Part shown: in pieces, positions 1-7,140 of the stretch
Layout: each line of letters starts with the position of its first letter
Position numbering within the stretch: the stretch's first letter is position 1
Assembly (NCBI GenBank): GCA_025782395.1
Contig: JALGZD010000131.1
Span: 16,881-80,880 of the forward strand
Direction of reading: 5' to 3'
Length of the DNA stretch: 64,000 nt
Source: a bacterium
GTDB lineage: Bacteria; Joyebacterota; Joyebacteria; Joyebacterales; Joyebacteraceae
Notes under the pieces: generated by a model
The model's database searches: none
The model's input: only the letters and a program-made list of their open reading frames with translations
Told to the model about the DNA's origin: nothing
Position numbers and translations under genes: made by a program

Positions 1-498
1 GCATTCGTCTCTCAGATGTTCCGATGAGGCGATGACCTCGTCCACGGACGATGCCATCATGCGGAACATCTCCTCCGCTTCCTCCCGGCAACACGGATAG
101 AACTGAGGATGGAGATCGTTGCAGTCGTATACGACCGGAACGCCCATCTTCTGGATGTCGGAGATAAATGGCGCTGCCCATATATAGGAACATACAACGA
201 CATCAGGGTTGAACGTCTTCACTGCCCGAAGCACTGTGCGACGTCCGACAGCAGTGAGACACCGGGTGAGGAAGCGGATCGGCGGGATGTGGGAATCAGG
301 CTTCGGAAGCGGAATCGAGACGTAGCGTACGCGAGCAGGAACTCTCTCTTCTCTCTCTCTGAAACTGTTCTCGTTTGCGCTCGAGTTGATCGGTGAGATG
401 AACATGATTTCCCAGTCGCGCGGAAAGCACCGGATCATCTGGTGCTTCCGCGACACCTGCGACAGCCACTGGACCTCTGAGATGTAGAGAACCCGCAC
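1..498 (-). CDS. Glycosyltransferase family 4-like, N-terminal part (gene runs off the window start)
   Basis: The reading frame is open for 166 codons from a GTG at 498 to the window edge, with no stop. An AGGAGGGACGA Shine-Dalgarno lies just upstream of the GTG. The product begins MRVLYISEVQWLS and contains VVVCSYIWAAPFISD and VVYDCNDLHPQF. This is the pattern of the N-terminal Rossmann domain of GT-B glycosyltransferases of the TuaH/GT4 type, where a YD(C)xD segment follows the first half-domain. The acceptor and donor are unknown because the C-terminal nucleotide-sugar domain lies outside the window. The likely role is cytoplasmic synthesis of a surface polysaccharide, by family inference. 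Confidence 0.72.
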   Translation of the reverse strand, partial: MRVLYISEVQWLSQVSRKHQMIRCFPRDWEIMFISPINSSANENSFREREERVPARVRYVSIPLPKPDSHIPPIRFLTRCLTAVGRRTVLRAVKTFNPDVVVCSYIWAAPFISDIQKMGVPVVYDCNDLHPQFYPCCREEAEEMFRMMASSVDEVIASSEHLRDEC

Positions 499-530
499 TC
501 GTCCCTCCTGGGTGAGCCACACGTTGTCAC

Positions 531-560
531 AGTCTAGACGCATCTAACCCCGGCGGTCAA
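531..560 (-). promoter_or_regulatory. Sigma70-type promoter for the glycosyltransferase
   Basis: Reading on the minus strand, TTGACC (560-555) and TAGACT (536-531) are separated by 18 nt, about 33 nt upstream of the GTG start at 498. Confidence 0.5.
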
Positions 561-692
561 CCGCAAGACACTTCACACTCTCTTCGAACCGCAGTATGAT
601 GACGAAGACGTGTGCGACTGTTGACGCATAACCTCATGCGGGACCGCTCATACGCGACGACGCTCTAGAAGACTGGAAACAAGGAGGAGCCT

Positions 693-1175
693 GTGGAGCT
701 CAGGAGCATTCCCATAGAATTCCCCGAGGGGTCGAACATCATCCTTGGGCAGAGTCACTTCATCAAGACTGTAGAAGATCTATACGAGATCATGGTGACC
801 TCTTCTCCGGTCGTGAAGTTCGGCATCGCGTTCGCCGAGGCGTCCGGGCCGTGTCTCATCCGTCACGACGGCAACGACGATCGGCTCGAGAGCGTGGCGG
901 TCGCGATCATGGAGACCATTGGAGCCGGACATGCGTTCGTGATAGTCATGGAGGAAGCGTTTCCCATCAGTGTTCTCAACGCGGTCAAGGTGTGCCATGA
1001 GGTGTGTGGGATCTACTGCGCGACCGCGAATCCTGTCGAGGTGATCGTAGCTGAAAAGGCCGATGGCAAGGGTATTCTAGGGGTTATCGACGGTTCTGGT
1101 CCGAAGGGAGTGGAGGGAGTCGAGGAGACGGGCAAGCGCAGGGAGTTTCTCAGGATGATAGGTCACAAGCGATAG
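693..1175 (+). CDS. Adenosine-specific kinase family protein (DUF355/COG1839)
   Basis: This is a 160-residue single-domain protein starting at a GTG preceded by AAGGAGGAG. Diagnostic blocks of the family are all present: LGQSHFIKTVEDLYE near residue 18, the EASGPCLIR segment near residue 50, GAGHAFVI near 78, ATANPVEVIVAE near 110 and the terminal GILGVIDG. The length matches the family. Archaeal members have been described as adenosine-specific kinases, but the bacterial function is poorly established, so the name should be read as a family label. It stands alone between a minus-strand glycosyltransferase and a minus-strand zinc-ribbon gene, with no obvious operon partner. Confidence 0.88.
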   Translation: MELRSIPIEFPEGSNIILGQSHFIKTVEDLYEIMVTSSPVVKFGIAFAEASGPCLIRHDGNDDRLESVAVAIMETIGAGHAFVIVMEEAFPISVLNAVKVCHEVCGIYCATANPVEVIVAEKADGKGILGVIDGSGPKGVEGVEETGKRREFLRMIGHKR

Positions 1176-1315
1176 CGCCCACCGCGCCCTTGGCCGCCCG
1201 CGCGAGTGTGCACGAACGGACAGCACCTCTCTTTTCGAAACGAAAGAACGAGGCGGCACGTTCGTGATTCGCCTCGTTCCCTGTTTCTTTGAATTGAGCT
1301 TGCGCGCCGCCGCTG

Positions 1316-1654
1316 TCAGGAGAAGTAGTCTCTGATGAGTTTGCGTGCGTCGCTCTCCATCTCGCGCGGGATCATTACCATCTTCTCCGCCGGGATCGGT
1401 TCTTCCGTGAAGAGCTCGTCGCTCAGGAAACAGGGGATGCCGCCATCCTCGAGCAGCTCGCGCAAGAGGCCGATCCTGTCCTCGTCGTCTGTTGACTCAA
1501 TAACGATGAGACCGTCCGACGGGAGGTTGCTGTCATCCTCTGCCGGCGCTGCGTCGGGTTCCTCGACTTTGTCCATCAGTGGCACATCACAGTTTGGGCA
1601 GATCTCGATGCCCGGTTCTTCGTAGACGGTCTCGCACTCGGGACAGATGCGCAC
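1316..1654 (-). CDS. Zinc-ribbon protein with DUF2007-like signal-transducing domain
   Basis: The gene encodes 112 residues. Residues 3-20 hold two CPxC knuckles (CPECETVYEEPG and CPNCDVP) typical of a zinc ribbon. An acidic linker follows, and then a segment (IVIESTDDEDRIGLLRELL, GGIPCFLSDELF) resembling the DUF2007 'putative signal transducing protein' fold. The frame is open as far as 1741, but a good promoter lies at 1735-1708. The GTG at 1654 has a GGAGG about 8 nt upstream, so I take 1654 as the start. It is monocistronic, and the function is not known beyond probable metal binding. Confidence 0.65.
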   Translation of the reverse strand: MRICPECETVYEEPGIEICPNCDVPLMDKVEEPDAAPAEDDSNLPSDGLIVIESTDDEDRIGLLRELLEDGGIPCFLSDELFTEEPIPAEKMVMIPREMESDARKLIRDYFS

Positions 1655-1707
1655 CCTGAAATCCTCCGCGCTGTAGTTGATGGGTGGCTCGAAGGCGAAC
1701 GAGTAAG

Positions 1708-1735
1708 ATACTAGCAACACGTTCGCCGGAGTCAA
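1708..1735 (-). promoter_or_regulatory. Promoter for the zinc-ribbon gene; rest of the 1655-1980 gap looks empty
   Basis: On the minus strand, TTGACT (1735-1730) and TAGTAT (1713-1708) have a 16-nt spacer. The predicted transcription start near 1700 lies downstream of the first possible ATG of the frame and upstream of the GTG at 1654, which supports the shorter protein. I see nothing else in the roughly 325-base gap before the next gene. Confidence 0.5.
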
Positions 1736-1980
1736 ACACAAAGTTGAACTCTGCTTGTCGCGGGCGAATGCCAGGAGTGAGGCGCGGGAATCGGCCGAGA
1801 GTGACGCGCGGGAATTGGCACGGAATCCGCGCGAATCGATTCGGCGTCGGGTGCGGGTTGACAGCCAATGTCCGGCGAACTAGCATCAGTACAAGCAGCA
1901 CCGGACCCTGTCTCAGGCCGGTTGGCAGGTTCCGATAGACTACAACCCGATAAGCTCCTGCGAGCTGGTACTGGAGTAAC

Positions 1981-3141
1981 ATGAGCGGGCGCTTCGATCT
2001 CATAGTGGCGGGTGCGGGGCCTGCAGGCAGCAGCTGCGCTGAGCGCGCCGCCGAGCTGGGTCTTCGCGTCGCAGTGTTTGAGAAAGAGACATTCCCACGC
2101 TCCAAGCCGTGCGCCGGCGGGCTCACGTCGAGAGCTCTTGGGCTTCTCGGTTCATCCGTCGACAGCGTCATTCACCACAGAATCAGAACCAGTGAGTTGT
2201 CGATCGGTCCGCGTGTGACCGTGACCTGGACCGGGCGCGATACCATTATCGCGACGACCACGCGGAAGGAACTCGATCAGTATCTCGCCGAGCGCGCGAT
2301 ATCCGCAGGCGCGCGGGTGGAGTTCGGCACTGCAGTTGATTCGGCGATCGATCTCGGCGGACATGTGGAGATTACGGCCGGTTCGCGCGGCCTGAGCGCG
2401 ACGTATCTTGTCGCCGCAGATGGTGTCCGGGGCCGTCTCAGGGGCATGGTGGGCATTCCATCACTGAGGCTTTCGGGGGCGGCGTACGCGCGGGTATTCC
2501 CCGACACACCTTCCGCTCTCGAGCCGTTCCTCGACAGGGTGATCATCGATGTTGGTGTGGGCCGGAGAGGATACGGCTGGATCTTTCCGAAGAAGGACCA
2601 CCTGAACGTAGGCGTCTGTGGGGAGGCTCCGCTCAGCTCGGACTACATCCGGGACGTCGATCGGTTCATCGAACAGCGCGGACTCAGTTCATGGATGGTG
2701 GAAGGCCACTTCGCGCGGTCCACGCCGGGGGCTGCTGCTCCTGGGAGTCTCGCGAAGGGGCGGATCCTCGTTGTGGGTGACGCGGCCGGTCTGGCGGATC
2801 CGATCACCGGGGAAGGGATCTCCCACTCGATAGCGACCGGTCGCCTGGCGGCGGAGGCGGTGAGACAGGCGCTGGAGGGTGGGGACGAGGCGTCGACGAT
2901 CTACCGTGGGCGTGCCGTCGCGAAGATCCTGCCGGTGATCAACCATTCGAGGCGGTTTGGCGGACTTCTGCATACGCTCGGTCCTGGACCGCTGAGCGCG
3001 GGACTGCGGATCCCGGGGATGGCAGCGCTGCTGGAGTCGTGGCTGCCGCGTTTGGGCTATGCCTCCGAGGGCGGCAGACTGACGATCGACAGATCGGGCC
3101 GCGGGAGGCGCACGGCCCGGCACGCGAAGAGCCCCACCTGA
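1981..3141 (+). CDS. Geranylgeranyl reductase family FAD-dependent oxidoreductase
   Basis: This 386-residue flavoprotein opens with an FAD-binding dinucleotide fold (DLIVAGAGPAGSSCAERAAE, residues 6-25). It continues with KPCAGGLTSRAL near residue 42, a family hallmark, and the second FAD motif VVGDAAGLADPITGEGISH near residue 265. These three blocks define the geranylgeranyl-reductase/digeranylgeranylglycerophospholipid reductase branch of the PHBH fold. Such enzymes saturate isoprenoid chains of lipids or quinones, or act on other lipophilic substrates, so the exact substrate is not predictable. A GGAG sits 9 nt before the ATG. The gene ends in a strong terminator hairpin. A second, divergent member of the same family is encoded at 28263-29684. 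Confidence 0.85.
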   Translation: MSGRFDLIVAGAGPAGSSCAERAAELGLRVAVFEKETFPRSKPCAGGLTSRALGLLGSSVDSVIHHRIRTSELSIGPRVTVTWTGRDTIIATTTRKELDQYLAERAISAGARVEFGTAVDSAIDLGGHVEITAGSRGLSATYLVAADGVRGRLRGMVGIPSLRLSGAAYARVFPDTPSALEPFLDRVIIDVGVGRRGYGWIFPKKDHLNVGVCGEAPLSSDYIRDVDRFIEQRGLSSWMVEGHFARSTPGAAAPGSLAKGRILVVGDAAGLADPITGEGISHSIATGRLAAEAVRQALEGGDEASTIYRGRAVAKILPVINHSRRFGGLLHTLGPGPLSAGLRIPGMAALLESWLPRLGYASEGGRLTIDRSGRGRRTARHAKSPT

Positions 3142-3160
3142 CAGGGTGGGGCTCTTTCGC
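3124..3160 (+). terminator. Rho-independent terminator after the geranylgeranyl reductase gene
   Basis: The inverted repeat GCGAAGAGCCCCACC / GGTGGGGCTCTTTCGC has a short loop containing the stop codon region. The left arm overlaps the last codons of the gene. Confidence 0.7.
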
Positions 3161-3240
3161 AGCACAGACTGGTGCTCGACGCGCGATCGGGCGGGGGGAC
3201 ACCACGAAACGCAGGCCGTACGCTGGATCTACCTCTGGAT

Positions 3241-3894
3241 CTACCTGTAAAGCGCCTTGATCGCGGACCAGGATCGTCCCTCAACGGGTACCGCGTTGTC
3301 GATCCAGATGTACATCCCGAAGTGCCATGTGTGCAGCGTCTCCGGGCAGTTCACGGTGAACGAGCCGTTGTAACTGCCGGTGCCGGCGTAGCCCTCGTAG
3401 ATGCCAGTGCCCTGCCGGATGATGACGATGCATCCGCTGAAGCTCCCAGCGCAGAACTCATCGTCGTCGAGAACGCCGTCGTTGTCGTCGTCCGTCACGA
3501 GCATCTGGATGGTGCAGACGCCCGTCATCGTACCGCCGAACGTGTCGTCGACGATGTGGAGCGAGTTCTGTTCGGGGAGGCCGTGGTTGACGTCGATGTA
3601 CCCGATCCAGTAGCCGGGCGTCCCGGGCGTGTAATTGCCGGCGAAGAACGTGTCCCAGAAGTACTGCGTTCGGGCGGCCGGCATCGAAGTATCCGGCCAG
3701 AGGAGATCCGGGACCGTGATGGTCCAGGAACCCTCGGTGATGTCGCCACCTGGGTCCATGGCACCCGTGAACGTCGGAGGGCTGTCGTTGATAAAGTCGC
3801 CGTAGCCGGTTCCGAAGAACCACACGAAGATCTGGTCGGCGGGGGCCGCTGCGGCCACGAGCAGGATCAGTGCGAGCGTAAGTAGCAGACGCAT
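3241..3894 (-). CDS. Small secreted protein with C-terminal AIKALYR motif
   Basis: The 217-residue product starts with a clear signal peptide (MRLLLTLALILLVAAAAPADQ; cleavage probably after the AxA-like PAD). The start at 3894 has GGAGAG at good spacing and lies about 90 nt downstream of a TTGACA-N17-TATACT promoter. The mature part is aromatic-rich and beta-like, with no family I recognise. It contains two internal Cys residues near residues 145-165 and a segment of alternating D/N (DDDNDGVLDDDEF) resembling a calcium-binding or VCBS-type loop. The last residues read PVEGRSWSAIKALYR, shared with the proteins at 19571-20140 and 20235-21359, and I infer a C-terminal sorting or anchoring signal. 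There is no FlgD-like domain. Confidence 0.75.
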   Translation of the reverse strand: MRLLLTLALILLVAAAAPADQIFVWFFGTGYGDFINDSPPTFTGAMDPGGDITEGSWTITVPDLLWPDTSMPAARTQYFWDTFFAGNYTPGTPGYWIGYIDVNHGLPEQNSLHIVDDTFGGTMTGVCTIQMLVTDDDNDGVLDDDEFCAGSFSGCIVIIRQGTGIYEGYAGTGSYNGSFTVNCPETLHTWHFGMYIWIDNAVPVEGRSWSAIKALYR

Positions 3895-3988
3895 CTGCGA
3901 CTCTCCTCTCTCGCCCGAAGGGCGCGTGAGGGACCTCTGTCTATGGAACACCATAGCTGACGGGGCTCGCAACCTCAGCAGTGGGGTC

Positions 3989-4017
3989 AGTATAGCGTAC
4001 AGCAACTGGCATGTCAA
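3989..4017 (-). promoter_or_regulatory. Strong sigma70-type promoter for the AIKALYR secreted protein
   Basis: On the minus strand, TTGACA (4017-4012) is followed by 17 nt and TATACT (3994-3989). Because the -35 TTG is itself a possible start codon of the open frame, the longer protein start at 4017 is an artefact. Confidence 0.75.
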
Positions 4018-4050
4018 GTGTTTGCGTGGGGAGTGTGTAAGCTAAGCACA

Positions 4051-4138
4051 AATGTCCTCTTTAACTGCAAAGCGAAAATGTCCTCTCTAGCTGCAAAGCT
4101 AGAATGACGTCTCTAACTGCAAAGCAGGAGTGTCGTCT
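4051..4138 (+). repeat. 26-bp tandem repeats, three to four decaying units, at the IS end
   Basis: Units begin at 4051, 4077, 4103 and (degenerate) 4129. The consensus is AATGTCCTCTCTAGCTGCAA followed by AGCTAG. The second unit contains a perfect 6-bp stem around a GCAA tetraloop (CTAGCT-GCAA-AGCTAG). The units abut, with no spacers. They are probably transposase binding sites. Confidence 0.75.
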
Positions 4139-4180
4139 GCAATTGCGCTGGTAGAATACCCTCCTCACGGAGGGGCACGC

Positions 4181-4255
4181 ATGAGAGGGAAGATCATCTT
4201 GAGTCATGAGGAGGCCCACAGAGCCGTTGTCCTGGATGAGCTTCTTGAGCGTCGC
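4181..4255 (+). pseudogene. Truncated transposase, N-terminal 25 codons only
   Basis: ATG at 4181 follows CGGAGGGG at proper spacing. The translation runs MRGKIILSHEEAHRAVVLDE and then LLERR. It resembles the start of ISNCY/integrase-core transposases, where a K(I/L)xLSxxEaxR segment precedes a helix-turn-helix. Homology-like sequence then stops, and the frame soon ends at about 4321 without any DDE domain. Confidence 0.55.
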
Positions 4256-4268
4256 CCTCGCTCCGGCA

Positions 4269-4297
4269 TTGATTCTCTGCGTAAACTGTGGTATCAT
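4269..4297 (+). promoter_or_regulatory. Promoter for the M14 carboxypeptidase, at the edge of the IS relic
   Basis: TTGATT (4269-4274) is followed by 17 nt and TATCAT (4292-4297), giving a leader of about 55 nt before the ATG at 4359. The promoter lies just downstream of the transposase relic. Confidence 0.6.
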
Positions 4298-4358
4298 CGT
4301 AAGTTGAAACCGAAGAGATGATGCATCGGCAGTTTCACCATGAAGGGAGCCGACGAGC

Positions 4359-6995
4359 ATGAGGTGTGTCTCGAAGTCCTTTGTTACAGTTCTGATGGCG
4401 GTCGGTCTTCTGCTTGGTCTTGCGGCGGGAGCTACGGCGACAAGCCCGGATGGACCGTACATTCAGGCCAGAGTTGAGTTCGCGTCCATGGCGGACTGGT
4501 ATCGGTTTGTGAACATCGAGGGTATGGACATCATGAAGTCCAAGCCGGGGGTGATGGTCGAGATCGTCACCAACGACGCCCAGATCGAAGAACTCCGTGC
4601 GCTCGGCTTCGGCGTGGAGGTAGAGATCGAGGATATGGCGGCCTTCTATGCTTCCCGTCTGCGCGGTCGCAACTTCGGTGCGTTCCACACCTTCTCCGAA
4701 ACGATCGATTTCATCGACAATCTGACCGCCACATATCCCTCGATCGTTGGGGAGAAGATAAGCATCGGTACGAGCATCGAGGGCCGCGACATCTGGGCGA
4801 TCAAGATTTCAGACAACCCGGGCGTGGATGAGACCGAGCCCGAGATTCTCCTCGATGGCCTGCATCACGCGCGCGAGCCCATTTCGGTCGACGTCCTTCT
4901 TCACTACATGACCTGGCTGACCTCGAACTATGGAACCAATCCGGAGGCTACGTTCCTCGTAGAGAACCGGGAGATCTGGTTCATCCCGGTCGTGAACCCG
5001 GACGGGTACTGCTACAACGAGCTGACGGATCCTGGTGGTGGGGGGATGTGGCGGAAGAACCGACGCGACAACGCAAGTTCGTCCTGCTACGGAGTGGACC
5101 CAAACCGTAACTACGACTACGAGTGGGGAGGAATCGGAAGCTCCGGTGACCCGTGCAGCGAGACCTATCGTGGCACGGCCCCTCACTCCGAGCCCTGCAT
5201 CCAGGCGTACACGAACTTCGTTGCAGAGCGGGAGTTTATCACCAACATCACGTTCCACTCGGTCGCGGGGATGGTTCTGCTGCCGTGGAGCTACACGAAT
5301 GACCATACGCCCGACGACGCGATGTTCCGCGTGATTGCTAACAACATGGCGCAGTACAACGGCTACCAGGTGGGGCAGGCAGGCGAGATTCTCTACAACT
5401 GCAGCGGGACGACGTGCGACTGGGCATACGGTATTGAGGATGTCTGGTCTCTCTGCGTCGAGGTCTCGGGAACAGGATTCTGGCCGGCTGAGAGTGAGAT
5501 CCCGAGCCTGAATGCCGAGAACCTCTGGCCGCAGCAATATATCTGTCGGATTGCGGGGAGCTACCTTGCAGTAGACGGAACCACGTTTTCCGGCGGCAAC
5601 GGTGACCAGGAACCGGACGCCGGTGAGACTCTCGATCTCGTCGTTGCGATCGAGAACCAGGGAATCATCGCCGGTGCGGCCGACGTGACGGTAGCTATCA
5701 CGACGGACGATCCGTACGTCCAGCTTCATGATGCAAGCACCACACTTGGTGCGATCCCGGCGGGGTCTACGGTGTCCAACTCAGGCGACCCGTTCTCCTT
5801 CACCGTTGATCCAGCCACGCCCGACGGACACGGGCTTGTCCTCACGCTCGAGATAACGGGCGACGGACTCTACATGGAAGAGACGCTCTCCTGGATGGTG
5901 GGTGAGCCGACGGTGGTCTTCTTCGACGACATGGAGAGCGGGACCGGGAACTGGGTTGAGAACGACGGCTACTGGGGGCTTACAGGTACGCAGTCACACT
6001 CGCCCTCGACCTCGTACACCGACAGCCCGAGCGGCGACTACGGTAACTACCGGAACACGTGGATCGAGCTGGCTACCGCGATCGATTTCTCATCGGCGAC
6101 CGCGGCGGATCTGTCGTTCTGGCACAGAGTCGATACGGAAGAGGATTACGACTACTGCTACGTTGAGGTCTCGGATGACAACGGCGCGGCGTGGCATCAG
6201 ATTGGTCCGAAGTACCACGGGAACAACTATGGATGGGAAGAGGTGGAACTGTCTCTGAACGATTTCGTCGGGACGGCGGATTTCCTGCTGAGGTTCCGGT
6301 TCACGTCCGACACGTACGTGCAGGAGGATGGATGGTACGTTGATGACGTGACGATCAGCGGCCCGCCGACCGGTAACGTGAAGCCGTCCGTTCCTATGCT
6401 CTCCGATCCTCCGGACGGCGGAACCGTGAGCAGTTCAACGCCGGAGCTCACTGTTGCCAACTCATCCGATCCGGACCCCGGAGACGTGCTGACATACGGC
6501 TTCCAGGTATACGACGACGCGCTCTGCACGGGTCTCGTCGCTTCCGTTAGCGGCGTGACCGAGGGTGCCGTCACGACGTCATGGACCGTGACATCGTCAT
6601 TGGACAACGGCACATACTACTGGCGCGCCTATGCCGACGACGGCACCGAGCGCAGCGCGCTCATGGCGACGGCATCGTTCATCGTCGAGGACACCGGGGT
6701 TGAGAGCCCGAGCATTGCCGTACTGGTTCTCCACCCGTGCCGGCCGAATCCCTTCGGCAGGCAGGCGTCACTGTCGTTTGAACTCCCGACTCAGTCGGAT
6801 GTGGCTTTCGCCATTTACAGCGTTGACGGTCGTCTGGTGAGGAGGCTCATAGACGCTGAGATGGATCCCGGTACGGTCGATGTGATGTGGGACGGTCGCG
6901 ACGATCGTGGCCGGCGTGTGGGAAACGGTCTCTACTTCATGAAACTGGTGGCCGGAGACGATGTCCGCCGCGGCAAGGTTGTCGTCCTTAGATAG
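4359..6995 (+). CDS. Secreted M14 zinc carboxypeptidase with FlgD-like C-terminal sorting domain
   Basis: This is an 878-residue exported protein. Residues 1-27 form a signal peptide ending GATA. A propeptide-like stretch follows to about residue 100, then a peptidase M14 domain. Its zinc ligands are in HHAREP (H/E near residues 169-172) and FHSVAG (His near 299). The substrate-binding segment is DPNRNYDYEWGG, and the catalytic Glu is in CVEVSG (near 366). Next come an adhesive beta region with a MAM/choice-of-anchor-like block (residues about 520-665), an Ig/Fn3-like domain (about 670-775) and a terminal FlgD/Ig-like domain (PNPF...IYSVDGRLVRRL...GLYFMKL). The last is the type seen on exoproteins of FCB bacteria. 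It probably degrades peptides outside the cell. A terminator follows. Confidence 0.9.
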   Translation: MRCVSKSFVTVLMAVGLLLGLAAGATATSPDGPYIQARVEFASMADWYRFVNIEGMDIMKSKPGVMVEIVTNDAQIEELRALGFGVEVEIEDMAAFYASRLRGRNFGAFHTFSETIDFIDNLTATYPSIVGEKISIGTSIEGRDIWAIKISDNPGVDETEPEILLDGLHHAREPISVDVLLHYMTWLTSNYGTNPEATFLVENREIWFIPVVNPDGYCYNELTDPGGGGMWRKNRRDNASSSCYGVDPNRNYDYEWGGIGSSGDPCSETYRGTAPHSEPCIQAYTNFVAEREFITNITFHSVAGMVLLPWSYTNDHTPDDAMFRVIANNMAQYNGYQVGQAGEILYNCSGTTCDWAYGIEDVWSLCVEVSGTGFWPAESEIPSLNAENLWPQQYICRIAGSYLAVDGTTFSGGNGDQEPDAGETLDLVVAIENQGIIAGAADVTVAITTDDPYVQLHDASTTLGAIPAGSTVSNSGDPFSFTVDPATPDGHGLVLTLEITGDGLYMEETLSWMVGEPTVVFFDDMESGTGNWVENDGYWGLTGTQSHSPSTSYTDSPSGDYGNYRNTWIELATAIDFSSATAADLSFWHRVDTEEDYDYCYVEVSDDNGAAWHQIGPKYHGNNYGWEEVELSLNDFVGTADFLLRFRFTSDTYVQEDGWYVDDVTISGPPTGNVKPSVPMLSDPPDGGTVSSSTPELTVANSSDPDPGDVLTYGFQVYDDALCTGLVASVSGVTEGAVTTSWTVTSSLDNGTYYWRAYADDGTERSALMATASFIVEDTGVESPSIAVLVLHPCRPNPFGRQASLSFELPTQSDVAFAIYSVDGRLVRRLIDAEMDPGTVDVMWDGRDDRGRRVGNGLYFMKLVAGDDVRRGKVVVLR

Positions 6996-7023
6996 CGGCA
7001 GACAACAACTTACGCATTTTATT

Positions 7024-7058
7024 ACCGGCTCTTCCCTAGAGGGGAGAGCCGGTCTTTC
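7024..7058 (+). terminator. Terminator after the M14 carboxypeptidase gene
   Basis: The stem ACCGGCTCTTCCC / GGGGAGAGCCGGT encloses a 4-nt loop (TAGA) and is followed by CTTTCT. Confidence 0.75.
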
Positions 7059-7140
7059 TGGAACACCCCTTGCAACGAAATGCACGTGCAGGCCCCTGCG
7101 GGGGTTCTTTCAGGCATGTGCAGACGTGAGGGGGTGTGTA

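Larger units (their letters stand above)
4034..4255 (+). mobile_element. Remnant of an insertion sequence left end
   Basis: Position 4034 begins TGTGTAAGCTAAGC, followed by the 26-bp tandem repeats at 4051-4138, a ribosome site (CGGAGGGG) and the first 25 codons of a transposase-like protein. The outer 54 nt recur in inverted orientation at 11822-11769 with about 85% identity by eye. This layout is terminal sequence, then subterminal repeats, then a helix-turn-helix transposase start. It fits a DDE/integrase-core insertion sequence of the ISNCY/IS481-like kind, but the family assignment is tentative. No catalytic region is left. Confidence 0.6.

Noticed and set aside
4051..4138. Tandem 26-bp repeats resembling a short CRISPR array
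   Set aside because: The units abut without spacers, decay quickly and sit at an IS end. No cas genes are present.
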